Below are positions 14,504-21,654 of a DNA stretch of 21,654 bases, one piece after another. The position numbers were made by a program, and so were the translations under genes. Each line of letters begins with the position of its first letter. The stretch's first letter is position 1. Origin of the DNA: Pedobacter sp. (GTDB lineage Bacteria > Bacteroidota > Bacteroidia > Sphingobacteriales > Sphingobacteriaceae). The stretch spans positions 1-21,654 of the forward strand of contig JASLGV010000451.1 of assembly GCA_030149995.1 (NCBI GenBank), in the 5' to 3' direction. Under the pieces are notes generated by a model, which saw nothing but the letters and a program-made list of their open reading frames with translations, was not told the DNA's origin and searched no databases.

Positions 14504-15154
14504 TTAATACGCAGCTGTAAACTGCTCTTGGTGGTGTGCCGGATGCTCCAGCTCATCAGCAATTACAATCGATAAATCTTCTACCGATAATACCGAGCGG
14601 CCCGACTCATCGAAAACCGGACTCGTTTTCCCTAAACGGTACTTACCTGTTCTGCCAATGGTAATACCCTGATGCATTTCTATTGCCGGGCTAAAGAAGG
14701 CCCAGTCCAGTTCTGTTTCGTTTTTCAGAATGTTTAAATAGTCTCTTGCCGCTGTAGCACCCGGTTTAAAAGCTTCCGGAAATTCTGGTCCATCGACCAA
14801 CTGTTTGCCATCTATCAGCAATGAACCTGCTCCACCAATTACCAGGAAACGATTTACGCCGGCCTCTTTAACAGCTTTCTGAATTGATTGAGCACCTTTT
14901 AAAAAGTCGTTATACAGATTTGGATTTGTCCAGCCGCCGTTAAAAGCACTTACCACTGCATCTGCTCCCTTTATTGCCTGAGCCAAACGCGCTGTATCCA
15001 ACACATCAACAGCTTCTTTGTGCAGTTTTTCATGCTCCGACGTAATTTTATTTACATCGCGTGCAATGGCAATTACTTCTTCGCCACGGTTTAATAATTC
15101 ATTTAAAATGGCGGTACCAACAAAGCCTGAGGCACCTATTAAAGCTACTTTCAT
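14504..15154 (-). CDS. NAD(P)-binding oxidoreductase-like protein (YwnB/NmrA-like)
   Basis: The 216-residue product is an atypical short-chain dehydrogenase of the NAD(P)H-binding, NmrA-like type, similar in layout to Bacillus YwnB. It starts MKVALIGASGFVG, a Rossmann glycine motif. VIAIARDVNKI follows at the end of strand two, where the arginine suggests NADP. The mid-section has AVVSAFNGGW, FLVIGGAGSLLIDG and FFSPAIEMHQG. It closes with LSVEDLSIVIADELEHP. The substrate is unknown. I chose the ATG at 15154 because the family begins there. A start at 15265, with GGAGG 8 nt upstream, would add 37 residues of no recognisable type. The Rrf2 regulator gene lies upstream on the same strand, and a copy of its operator stands at 15311-15335. 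Confidence 0.87.
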   Translation of the reverse strand: MKVALIGASGFVGTAILNELLNRGEEVIAIARDVNKITSEHEKLHKEAVDVLDTARLAQAIKGADAVVSAFNGGWTNPNLYNDFLKGAQSIQKAVKEAGVNRFLVIGGAGSLLIDGKQLVDGPEFPEAFKPGATAARDYLNILKNETELDWAFFSPAIEMHQGITIGRTGKYRLGKTSPVFDESGRSVLSVEDLSIVIADELEHPAHHQEQFTAAY

Positions 15155-15310
15155 ACGATTTATATTGTTTTTAATTTTATTTTTTACTCCGCAGTTCGAT
15201 AAAAGACCCGAAACCCTTAAAATTGTTTGGCTTCCCCATTCATTTTTATTTAGAAGCGCAAACATCTTTTAAACCTCCATATTACTTTTTATATCTTTTT
15301 ACAAACCCAA

Positions 15311-15335
15311 TATTGTAACATTTTTTATTACAGTT
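15311..15335. promoter_or_regulatory. Rrf2 operator copy upstream of the oxidoreductase gene
   Basis: TATTGTAAC (15311-15319), a 7-nt spacer and ATTACAGTT (15327-15335) repeat, with two base changes in the arms, the palindrome found at the Rrf2 gene. Spacing is identical. Confidence 0.7.
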
Positions 15336-15351
15336 TTAATCAAAAAAAATT

Positions 15352-15762
15352 TTAACTGAACTTCTTACTAAACCCCGCAAGTGTTTGTTTCGAAAGACTT
15401 CCTACCAAAGCCTGCTCGGCCGTATTATACAAATCGTCCAGGTGTTTATTAATTTGTTTCCCAACATTACAAGCCGGATTCGGTTTGTTCTTATCCGTAT
15501 TCAGAATGCCTTTCTGGTTAACCGCCAGGTAAACATCTGCCAGGTTAATTTTACCGGCACTCCGTGCCAGTAGGCTGCCCCCACCCTTTCCTTCCTTGCT
15601 GGTTACAAAACCATGCTTACGCAGGTTAATCAGCTCTTTACGCACCAATACGGCATTAATCCCAATACTGCCGGCAATATAATCTGAATTAAGCAGTTCT
15701 CCTTTAGCCTGGTCCAGTAAGGTTAAAATATGCAAGGAAATGGAAAACCGCGTGCTGTTCAT
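15352..15762 (-). CDS. Rrf2-family transcriptional regulator (YwnA-like)
   Basis: This is a 136-residue winged-helix repressor of the Rrf2 family. The helix-turn-helix lies about residues 25-60 (LNSDYIAGSIGINAVLVRKELINLRKHGFV), and the wing GKGGGSLLAR (58-67) is diagnostic for the family. Unlike iron-sulfur members such as IscR or NsrR, which carry three cysteines, it has a single cysteine (C98, in NPACNVGKQI). This is typical of the YwnA-like subgroup, in which thiol oxidation or modification has been proposed as the signal. The next gene downstream encodes a YwnB-like protein, the same pairing as ywnA-ywnB in Bacillus. An exact palindrome lies right at its start, next to a strong -7 box, so it very likely represses itself. 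Confidence 0.92.
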   Translation of the reverse strand: MNSTRFSISLHILTLLDQAKGELLNSDYIAGSIGINAVLVRKELINLRKHGFVTSKEGKGGGSLLARSAGKINLADVYLAVNQKGILNTDKNKPNPACNVGKQINKHLDDLYNTAEQALVGSLSKQTLAGFSKKFS

Positions 15763-15786
15763 ACTGTAATTTTAATTATTACAGTA
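15762..15786. promoter_or_regulatory. Rrf2 operator at the Rrf2 gene start
   Basis: TACTGTAAT (15762-15770), a 7-nt spacer and ATTACAGTA (15778-15786) form a perfect palindrome with 9-bp arms. It abuts the -7 box and touches the start codon, so a bound dimer would cover the transcription start. Confidence 0.8.
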
Positions 15787-15816
15787 CAAAGGTAGCAGAA
15801 AAATACCCAAAGCAAA
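15787..15816 (-). promoter_or_regulatory. Promoter of the Rrf2 gene
   Basis: On the minus strand TTTG (15816-15813), an 18-nt spacer and TACCTTTG (15794-15787) fit the Bacteroidota TTTG / TAnnTTTG pattern. The -7 box is directly adjacent to the palindromic operator. Confidence 0.7.
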
Positions 15817-15875
15817 AAAAATGTTAAATTTTTATCAAATCGGGTGGCAGGCATGGCTATTTTTTATTAAAAAAC

Positions 15876-15883
15876 TATCTTCG
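15876..15883 (+). promoter_or_regulatory. Possible -7 box for the AsmA-family gene
   Basis: TATCTTCG differs from TAnnTTTG by one base and lies 28 nt before the TTG start. The same 8-mer occurs upstream of pyrD. No -33 element is clear. Confidence 0.35.
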
Positions 15884-15911
15884 CAGATTATCACTCACTC
15901 ATCAGATAACG

Positions 15912-18900
15912 TTGAAAAAATTCTTTAAAATTCTGGGCATCAGCTTTGCCTCCATATTGGCTATACTTCTTATTATTCCGTTTTTAATACCCAAAACAAT
16001 TAATGAGGAAGTGACCAGGCTTATCAATAAAAACATCAACGGGCAAGTACAGTTTAAAAGCAGTAACATTTCCTTTTTTACGCATTTCCCTTCTTTAACC
16101 ATTAACCTGCACGAGTTTTTATTAAAAGGTTCGGCACCTTTTCAGAACGATTCGCTGTTGTATGCTAAAAATGTTGCCTTTGGCATTAACCTGCCTTCTG
16201 TTTTTTCAAAAAACATTAAGATCGATGCTTTTTACATTGATAAAGGCAACATCAATGTGCTGGTAGATTCGAATGGAAATGCCAATTACAATGTTTACAA
16301 ACCAACAGAAAGCAATTCAAAAGCAAGCGATACAACTTCTACAGCCATTAAAATCGAAGCGCTTTTCTTTAACAACTGCAACCTGGTTTACAACGATCAG
16401 TCTATTCCCTTTTTGCTTAGAACCAAAAACTTAAACTACCGCGGCACAGGCAATTTAAGCCAGGCCATTTTTGATCTGCAAAGTCAGCTTACGGTAGAAA
16501 ACATTGATCTTTATTACAATCACGTTCCCTATCTTTTAAATAAAAAACTGAATGCCAAACTGGTTACCAAAATTAACACCCACTCGCTCGAATTAAGTTT
16601 TAACGAAAACAACCTGAAAATCAATTCGCTGCCCATCCATTTTAAAGGGCGGTTTGCCTTTTTAAAGGCCGGGTACGACATGAGTTTTAAAACAAGCGCC
16701 AAGGAAACGGATCTTCAAAACATATTTTCGGCCCTTCCGGCAGAGATGACCGAAAAATTCAGCAAAACCGATATTAAAGGTTATGCAGAAATTTCAGCCT
16801 CCCTTATTGGCAGGTACATCGCTTCAGAAAACGTGATGCCTACGGCGACTTTTAACCTGAAAATCAGGGATGGTTACCTGGCCAACCCCAATGTTCCGGT
16901 TCCCATCAGCAACCTCTATTTAAACCTGCAAACCAAATTACCCGATTTAAATCCCGATCGGTTGTACATCAACATGGATAGCCTTTACTTTAATATGGGT
17001 AAAGATTATGTAGCCTCTGTGTTTAAGCTGAACGGACTTAAAGATGCCGAACTCAGCACCAAAACACGCGCAAACATAGATCTGGCAAAATGGGCCGGCG
17101 CTGTCAACTTCGAACCGCTTACCTTAAAAGGCCGTTTCGTTCTGGATCTGAAAGCAGACGGAAAATTCAGCAAAAAGGTGGTACGCAGTGGCATTCGAAA
17201 AATAGATACTGTAATGGCTACCGTACCCCGCTTTTCTTTAAAATCGAGCTTAAATGGTGGTTATCTAAAGTTTGCCAAACTTCCGGAAGCCATCCATCAG
17301 ATTCATTTCGATCTGGAAGGCGTAAATGAGGATGGCCAATATCAGCATACGCAATTCTCTTTAAAATCGATAGATGTAGAATGGCTTAAAAACTATATAA
17401 AAGGATATGCCAAGTTACAAACAAAACATAACCTGTTGCTGGATGCCGGCCTTAAATCTGCTGTAAACCTGGCCGACATCAAGTCTGTTTACCCCATTAA
17501 GGACCTCGACCTGAGTGGACTGCTCCAGGTAGATTTAAACAGCAAAGGCACGTACAACAAAGCCAGAAAACTTTTCCCAGTTAGCCAGGCCAGTATTCGC
17601 TTAAGCAACGGGCGCATTAAAACAGCGCATTTCCCGGAAGCTCTTGAGCAAATCCAGATCGATGCACAGCTGGTTAATAAAGATGGGACACTGCGAGGCA
17701 GTAAACTTTTTATTAAGCCAGTCTCCTTTTCTTTTGCCAGTCAGCCTTTCTCGCTAAAAGCAGATGTACAAAACTTTGAAAACGTACGATATGATTTACG
17801 TTCAAAAGGTTCGGTAGATATTGGTAAAATGTACCAGTTCTTCGCCGTTAAAGGTTACCAGGTAAAAGGTTCCATCTATACGGATGTACATTTCAAAGGA
17901 CTTCAAAGCGACGCTGCTTCGGGCCAGTATGCAAAACTCAGCAACAACGGCACCATAAGAATAAACCAGCTTAACCTGCATTCTGATCTGTTTCCGAAAT
18001 CGTTCCTGATTGAAAAGGGACGTTTCTCTTTCGCCAACGATCGGATGAACTTTGACGAATTTAAGGCCCGTTATGGCCAGTCTGACTTTAAGCTTAACGG
18101 TGCTTTAAGCAACTTTATAAACTTTGCCCTAAGTGACAAAGCCGTGTTGGCCGGCAATTTCCAGCTGGAAAGTAATTTAATCAATGCAGATGAATTTATG
18201 GTTTTTGCACCCGAAACCCCATCTAATACGAAAGCAGGTGCAGCCAGCGGGGTCATCATCATTCCTGCTAATTTAAACATCGGCTTCAACGCCACGGCCA
18301 AAAACATTGTATACAACGGACTAAATGTTAAAGATGCCAAAGGCAACCTTCAGGTAGATAAGGGCAGCTTACTGCTACGGGAAACGGGTTTTTCCATTAT
18401 TGATGCCCCGGTTAGCATGGACGCAAGCTACAAATACACTTCTCTAAAATCGGCCGATTTTGCTTTCCACCTGAAAGCAAGCGATTTTGATATTGCAAAA
18501 GCTTATAAAGAAATTAAGCTGTTCAGAGAAATGGCTTCTTCGGCTTCGAGTGTTAAAGGAAAAGTAGGACTGGATTATCAGTTGAGTGGCCGTTTAAATG
18601 CCAGTATGTTTCCTGTATTGCCTTCTATAAAAGGTGGCGGCACGCTTACCCTAAAACAGGTAAGTTTAATGGGCTTTAAAATGATGAATGCGGTAAGTAA
18701 GGCAACCAATCGCGACAGCCTGCACAACCCGAATTTAAAAGATGTACAAATCAAATCGACCATCAATAAGAATATCTTAACCATCGAACAAACCAAGATG
18801 AAAATTGCCGGCTTCAGACCCCGCTTTGAAGGCCAGGTTAGTTTAGATGGTAAGCTCAACCTGAGCGGCCGTTTGGGATTACCGCCATTTGGTATATTTG

Positions 18901-19037
18901 GTATTCCGCTGAGCATAACAGGCACACAGGAAAAACCAGTTATCAAACTGAAGAGAAACAAATCGGGCAAGTTAGAAGAAGAGCCGGACCAGGAGGATGA
19001 TTCGCAGCCAGCGAAAGCAGAACAAAAGAAACTGTAA
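15912..19037 (+). CDS. AsmA-family envelope protein
   Basis: AsmA-like proteins are large, anchored by one N-terminal helix in the inner membrane, and span the periplasm. The wider AsmA/TamB group is implicated in lipid traffic and outer-membrane homeostasis. Here residues about 6-27 (ILGISFASILAILLIIPFLI) form the anchor, followed by the family's PKTINEEVTRLINKNINGQV. Long beta-rich repeats fill the chain (for example LYAKNVAFGINLPSV, LSGLLQVDLNSKGTYNKA). The AsmA C-terminal region lies at about 800-1010, with KGKVGLDYQLSGRL and GLPPFGIFGIPLSITGTQEKP. A charged disordered tail (from about 1011) rich in K, E, D and Q ends the protein. The start is TTG, as no ATG lies before the anchor. The 149-bp gap to the divergent Rrf2 gene holds both promoters. 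It is not the TamB partner by architecture alone, but a link to TamL is possible. Confidence 0.86.
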   Translation: MKKFFKILGISFASILAILLIIPFLIPKTINEEVTRLINKNINGQVQFKSSNISFFTHFPSLTINLHEFLLKGSAPFQNDSLLYAKNVAFGINLPSVFSKNIKIDAFYIDKGNINVLVDSNGNANYNVYKPTESNSKASDTTSTAIKIEALFFNNCNLVYNDQSIPFLLRTKNLNYRGTGNLSQAIFDLQSQLTVENIDLYYNHVPYLLNKKLNAKLVTKINTHSLELSFNENNLKINSLPIHFKGRFAFLKAGYDMSFKTSAKETDLQNIFSALPAEMTEKFSKTDIKGYAEISASLIGRYIASENVMPTATFNLKIRDGYLANPNVPVPISNLYLNLQTKLPDLNPDRLYINMDSLYFNMGKDYVASVFKLNGLKDAELSTKTRANIDLAKWAGAVNFEPLTLKGRFVLDLKADGKFSKKVVRSGIRKIDTVMATVPRFSLKSSLNGGYLKFAKLPEAIHQIHFDLEGVNEDGQYQHTQFSLKSIDVEWLKNYIKGYAKLQTKHNLLLDAGLKSAVNLADIKSVYPIKDLDLSGLLQVDLNSKGTYNKARKLFPVSQASIRLSNGRIKTAHFPEALEQIQIDAQLVNKDGTLRGSKLFIKPVSFSFASQPFSLKADVQNFENVRYDLRSKGSVDIGKMYQFFAVKGYQVKGSIYTDVHFKGLQSDAASGQYAKLSNNGTIRINQLNLHSDLFPKSFLIEKGRFSFANDRMNFDEFKARYGQSDFKLNGALSNFINFALSDKAVLAGNFQLESNLINADEFMVFAPETPSNTKAGAASGVIIIPANLNIGFNATAKNIVYNGLNVKDAKGNLQVDKGSLLLRETGFSIIDAPVSMDASYKYTSLKSADFAFHLKASDFDIAKAYKEIKLFREMASSASSVKGKVGLDYQLSGRLNASMFPVLPSIKGGGTLTLKQVSLMGFKMMNAVSKATNRDSLHNPNLKDVQIKSTINKNILTIEQTKMKIAGFRPRFEGQVSLDGKLNLSGRLGLPPFGIFGIPLSITGTQEKPVIKLKRNKSGKLEEEPDQEDDSQPAKAEQKKL

Positions 19038-19091
19038 GTGTTGTGACCAGAATCTGAATCTATTTTCAAATTAATAAAGCTTTAAAATTCG

Positions 19092-19099
19092 TACTTTTG
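19092..19099 (+). promoter_or_regulatory. -7 box of the ABC-F gene
   Basis: TACTTTTG matches TAnnTTTG exactly and is followed by CAGCC, as at the tRNA-Cys promoter. It ends only 8 nt before the ATG, so the mRNA would be almost leaderless. The -33 position is poor. Confidence 0.55.
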
Positions 19100-19107
19100 C
19101 AGCCGAA

Positions 19108-21015
19108 ATGATTTCAATAAACAATTTAACATTCCTTATTGGCTCCAGAGCCTTATACGATGATGCGAACTGGCACATCAAACCCGGAGACCGGGTTGGG
19201 CTAATTGGTGCCAACGGAACAGGAAAATCTACCTTACTAAAAATAATTGTGGGCGAGTATGCACCCACTTCGGGTACAGTATCCATGTCTAAAGACCTTA
19301 AAATAGGTTATTTAAACCAGGATTTACTCTCATATGAATCGCATCACAGCATATTACATGTGGCCATGGAGGCGTTTGAACGCCAAAATCAGCTGCATGA
19401 TGAGATAGAGGTTTTACTCAAAAAGATTGAAACTGATTACAGCGAAGAAGTGCTTTATAAACTAAGCGATAAGCAACAGGAATTTGAAGCACTGGATGGC
19501 TATAACATCGAATACCGGGCCAACGAAATCCTGGCCGGGCTTGGTTTTAGTACAGCCGATCAGCAGCGACCACTTAACACCTTTTCGGGTGGATGGCGCA
19601 TGCGTGTGATGCTGGCCAAAATTTTATTACAGACGCCTGATATCCTTTTACTGGATGAGCCAACCAACCACATGGACTTACCGTCTATCAAATGGCTGGA
19701 AAATTATCTGGGCAGTTTTGAAGGGGCCATTATCATTGTATCTCACGACCGGTATTTCCTCGATAAGATTGTAAACCGTACAGTCGAATCGCGTAAAGGA
19801 AAATTAACCGTTTATGCGGGTAACTACAGCTATTACCTGGAAGAAAAAGCCCTGCGTGGTGAAATACAAAAAGGCGAATTCAAAAACCAGCAAGCCAAAA
19901 TAAAGCAGGAGGAGCGGCTTATTGAACGCTTTAAAGCCAAGGCCAGCAAAGCCAAAATGGCCCAGTCGCGTATGAAAGCACTGGATCGCATGGAGCGTGT
20001 TGAAGATGTAGATGATGATAACCCAACGGTAAACTTCAGTTTTAAATTCAGCAAGCAATCGGGACGTCATGTAATACGCATTGAGCATGCAACCAAGCAT
20101 TATCCAAACGTACACATTCTACAGGATGCCGATGGTATTATTGAAAAAGGCGATAAAATTGCCCTGATTGGTGCCAACGGAAAAGGTAAATCTACCTTAC
20201 TCCGGATCATTGCCGGTACTGAAAAATTTGAAGGTACCTGCGAAACCGGCCACAATGTAACCACCACTTTCTTTGCTCAGCACCAGCTGGAGTCGCTCCA
20301 CCTGGAAAATACCATACTCGAAGAATTACAGGCTTTTGCTCCTAAACACACCGATACAGAACTTAGGAGTATTTTAGGCTGTTTCCTTTTTACGGGCGAT
20401 GATGTATTTAAAAAGATTAAGGTACTTTCGGGAGGGGAAAAATCGAGGGTAGCACTGGCCAAATCGCTTACAACAGATTCCAACTTCCTGATTCTGGATG
20501 AGCCTACCAACCACCTGGATATCCAGTCGGTTAACATTCTGATACAAGCCTTACAACAATTTGAAGGTACTTTTATATCGGTTTCTCACGATCGTTATTT
20601 CCTTGATAATGTAGCCAACAAAATATGGTTTATCGAAGAAGAAAAAATTAAGGAATACCCGGGCACTTACGCAGAATACGAAGAGTGGAACAGCAAACGC
20701 ATCGTACCGGTTTCAAAACCGATTCCGGTTAAGGTTCCGGAAAAAGAAAAGCCTGCACCCAAAGTTTCAACCCCCAATACAGTGAGCCAGCTTAAAAAGC
20801 TGAATGATGAGCTTCAGAAAACAGAAAAAAGAATTGCTGAGCTGGAGCTAAGCGTTAAAGACATCGAAGCCGAACTGGCCGATGAGCATGTTTATGGACA
20901 AGCAGATAAACTTGCCGAGGTAAATAAACGGTATCAGGCAGCAAAAAGTGACCTGGACACCCATCAGAATAAATGGGAAGCACTGGCTTCTGAAATTATG
21001 GAGTTAGAAGGCTAA
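19108..21015 (+). CDS. ABC-F family ATPase (Uup-like)
   Basis: ABC-F proteins have two ATPase domains and no membrane part. They bind the ribosomal E site to help stalled or special translation. The 635-residue chain shows domain 1 with Walker A GANGTGKST (34-42), signature FSGGWRMR (159-166), Walker B LLLDEP (180-185, E184) and switch SHDR (212-215). The P-site tRNA interaction linker follows (about 240-305, charged, helical, KAKMAQSRMKALDRME). Domain 2 has GANGKGKST (355-363), LSGGEKSR (440-447), LILDEP (461-466, E465) and SHDR (493-496). A proline/lysine-rich linker leads to a C-terminal coiled coil (about 558-634), as in Uup. Length and motifs are intact. Antibiotic-resistance ABC-F members are usually shorter and lack this C-terminal coil, so a housekeeping role is more likely. 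It follows the AsmA gene by 70 nt with its own -7 box. Confidence 0.93.
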   Translation: MISINNLTFLIGSRALYDDANWHIKPGDRVGLIGANGTGKSTLLKIIVGEYAPTSGTVSMSKDLKIGYLNQDLLSYESHHSILHVAMEAFERQNQLHDEIEVLLKKIETDYSEEVLYKLSDKQQEFEALDGYNIEYRANEILAGLGFSTADQQRPLNTFSGGWRMRVMLAKILLQTPDILLLDEPTNHMDLPSIKWLENYLGSFEGAIIIVSHDRYFLDKIVNRTVESRKGKLTVYAGNYSYYLEEKALRGEIQKGEFKNQQAKIKQEERLIERFKAKASKAKMAQSRMKALDRMERVEDVDDDNPTVNFSFKFSKQSGRHVIRIEHATKHYPNVHILQDADGIIEKGDKIALIGANGKGKSTLLRIIAGTEKFEGTCETGHNVTTTFFAQHQLESLHLENTILEELQAFAPKHTDTELRSILGCFLFTGDDVFKKIKVLSGGEKSRVALAKSLTTDSNFLILDEPTNHLDIQSVNILIQALQQFEGTFISVSHDRYFLDNVANKIWFIEEEKIKEYPGTYAEYEEWNSKRIVPVSKPIPVKVPEKEKPAPKVSTPNTVSQLKKLNDELQKTEKRIAELELSVKDIEAELADEHVYGQADKLAEVNKRYQAAKSDLDTHQNKWEALASEIMELEG

Positions 21016-21038
21016 TTCTTCTTCACATGAATAAAAAT

Positions 21039-21075
21039 AAACAGCCCCCGGATTTAGCTTTTCCGGGGGCTGTTT
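21039..21075. terminator. Bidirectional terminator between ABC-F and GNAT genes
   Basis: AACAGCCCCCGGA and TCCGGGGGCTGTT form a 14-bp stem (21039-21052 with 21062-21075) with a 9-nt loop. A T run follows on the plus strand and an A-rich flank precedes it, so it can stop transcripts of both convergent genes. Confidence 0.93.
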
Positions 21076-21084
21076 TTATAAGTG

Positions 21085-21588
21085 TTAAAAACTGCCGGAT
21101 TGTACTTTTTGAAAAGCATCTCTTGGTGTCCCATCGCTTACATAAATAATTCCACAGTATTTGAAACCATTTTTTGTAAGAAAATGCTGCATGGGCAGGT
21201 TATCATGATTGGTATCTACCCGAATGTTGCTGATCTGACTGAATGCAAAATCAAATGCTTTGCCAGCCACTCCTCTTGCTTTGCCAGAAGAAGCCAGCCG
21301 GTGTATAACGCCGTAAGGATCCGGATTTAACCAGTTGCCCTGCTCAATCACCGCATAGTTTGGTTCCGGGTCATTCCCCACAATCAAACAAAAGTACCCG
21401 ACGATTTCTTCGTCCTGCAGACATAAAAAAGCATGTCGTTGCTCTATATCAGCCTTGATAACTTCTTTTGATGGATATCCGTTAATCCACTGCGTGTGAT
21501 TACCATTTTCCCGCATGATTTGCTTGGCTTGCTCAATAATGAGCATAATCTGGTCTATATCTTCTAAACTGGCTGCCGTAATTGTCAT
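21085..21588 (-). CDS. GNAT-family N-acetyltransferase
   Basis: This is an acetyl-CoA-dependent transferase of 167 residues with unknown substrate. The family order is visible from the chosen start MTITAASLEDIDQIM. The first helix pair comes next, then EEIVGYFCLIVG (the strand before motif A) and a segment HRLASSGKARGVAGKAFDFA containing the acetyl-CoA pyrophosphate loop (GKARGVAGKAF, a Q/RxxGxG/A variant). ISNIRVDTNHDNLPMQHFLTKNGFKYCGII is the typical motif B with the N-x-x-M-x-x-F-x-x-x-x-G-F ending. I chose ATG at 21588. GTG at 21612 would add eight residues (LNLFSKTM) that the fold does not require. It converges on the ABC-F gene across a shared terminator and appears to be transcribed alone. 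Confidence 0.88.
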   Translation of the reverse strand: MTITAASLEDIDQIMLIIEQAKQIMRENGNHTQWINGYPSKEVIKADIEQRHAFLCLQDEEIVGYFCLIVGNDPEPNYAVIEQGNWLNPDPYGVIHRLASSGKARGVAGKAFDFAFSQISNIRVDTNHDNLPMQHFLTKNGFKYCGIIYVSDGTPRDAFQKVQSGSF

Positions 21589-21654
21589 TGTTTTGCTGAA
21601 TAAATTGAGCACTCAATATCGCTATAAATCTGTAGCAAGCATAGATTTTAATTC

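Noticed and set aside
19108..21015. ABC-F gene as an antibiotic-resistance determinant.
   Set aside because: The C-terminal coiled coil and core-genome setting fit the housekeeping Uup-like group better, and there is no resistance context or mobile element.

Overview
The window reads as chromosome from a Bacteroidota bacterium, most likely of the family Sphingobacteriaceae (Pedobacter-like). This rests on several things seen in the sequence: moderately AT-rich DNA, promoters of the TTTG / TAnnTTTG type, start codons that mostly lack a Shine-Dalgarno sequence, a TamL-type outer-membrane lipoprotein, a LytTR response regulator, and secreted proteins with the Bacteroidota tail-fibre-like C-terminal module. 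The assignment comes from recognising families and was not tested by a database search. I see no insertion sequence, integrase, prophage, CRISPR array or rRNA operon, so the window looks like core genome.

Layout. 1-431 holds no supported gene. A tRNA-Arg(CCG) follows with its own terminator, then a small membrane protein (696-1010). On the minus strand is a secreted tail-fibre-like protein (1035-1721). On the plus strand a LysR regulator and a YeiH-family transporter form a pair (1913-3869). On the minus strand a LytTR response regulator is followed 17 nt later by an HPt phosphotransfer protein (4976-3907). Next on the plus strand are a shrunken M16-peptidase-like secreted protein without a metal site (5195-5821), TspO (5963-6436), and a patatin phospholipase with an outer-membrane barrel that overlaps by ATGA with a small membrane protein (6465-9310).

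TamL (minus, 9402-11831) and a SpoU/TrmH RNA methyltransferase (plus, 11822-12574) are divergent and overlap at their 5' ends by 10 bp. A textbook Bacteroidota promoter then drives tRNA-Cys(GCA), and a 56-residue basic protein and a strong terminator follow in the same apparent unit. On the minus strand come pyrD (13300-14331), a YwnB-like NAD(P)-binding protein (14504-15154) and an Rrf2 regulator (15352-15762). Both of the last two have the same palindromic operator upstream. On the plus strand a 1041-residue AsmA-family protein and an ABC-F ATPase follow. A bidirectional terminator separates the ABC-F gene from a convergent GNAT acetyltransferase (21085-21588).

How the genes fit together. 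Several products belong to envelope biogenesis: TamL, the AsmA-family protein and the patatin-barrel protein. Others serve translation: two tRNAs, the RNA methyltransferase and ABC-F. The clearest regulatory unit is the Rrf2/NAD(P)-binding pair, where two operator copies of identical geometry (TAYTGTAAY-N7-ATTACAGTW) suggest autoregulation and control of the oxidoreductase. Nothing here is clearly an undescribed defence or mobile system. The most interesting items are the operator pair, the catalytically dead mini-M16 protein, the tRNA-Cys/small-protein unit, and the face-to-face overlap of tamL with the methyltransferase gene.
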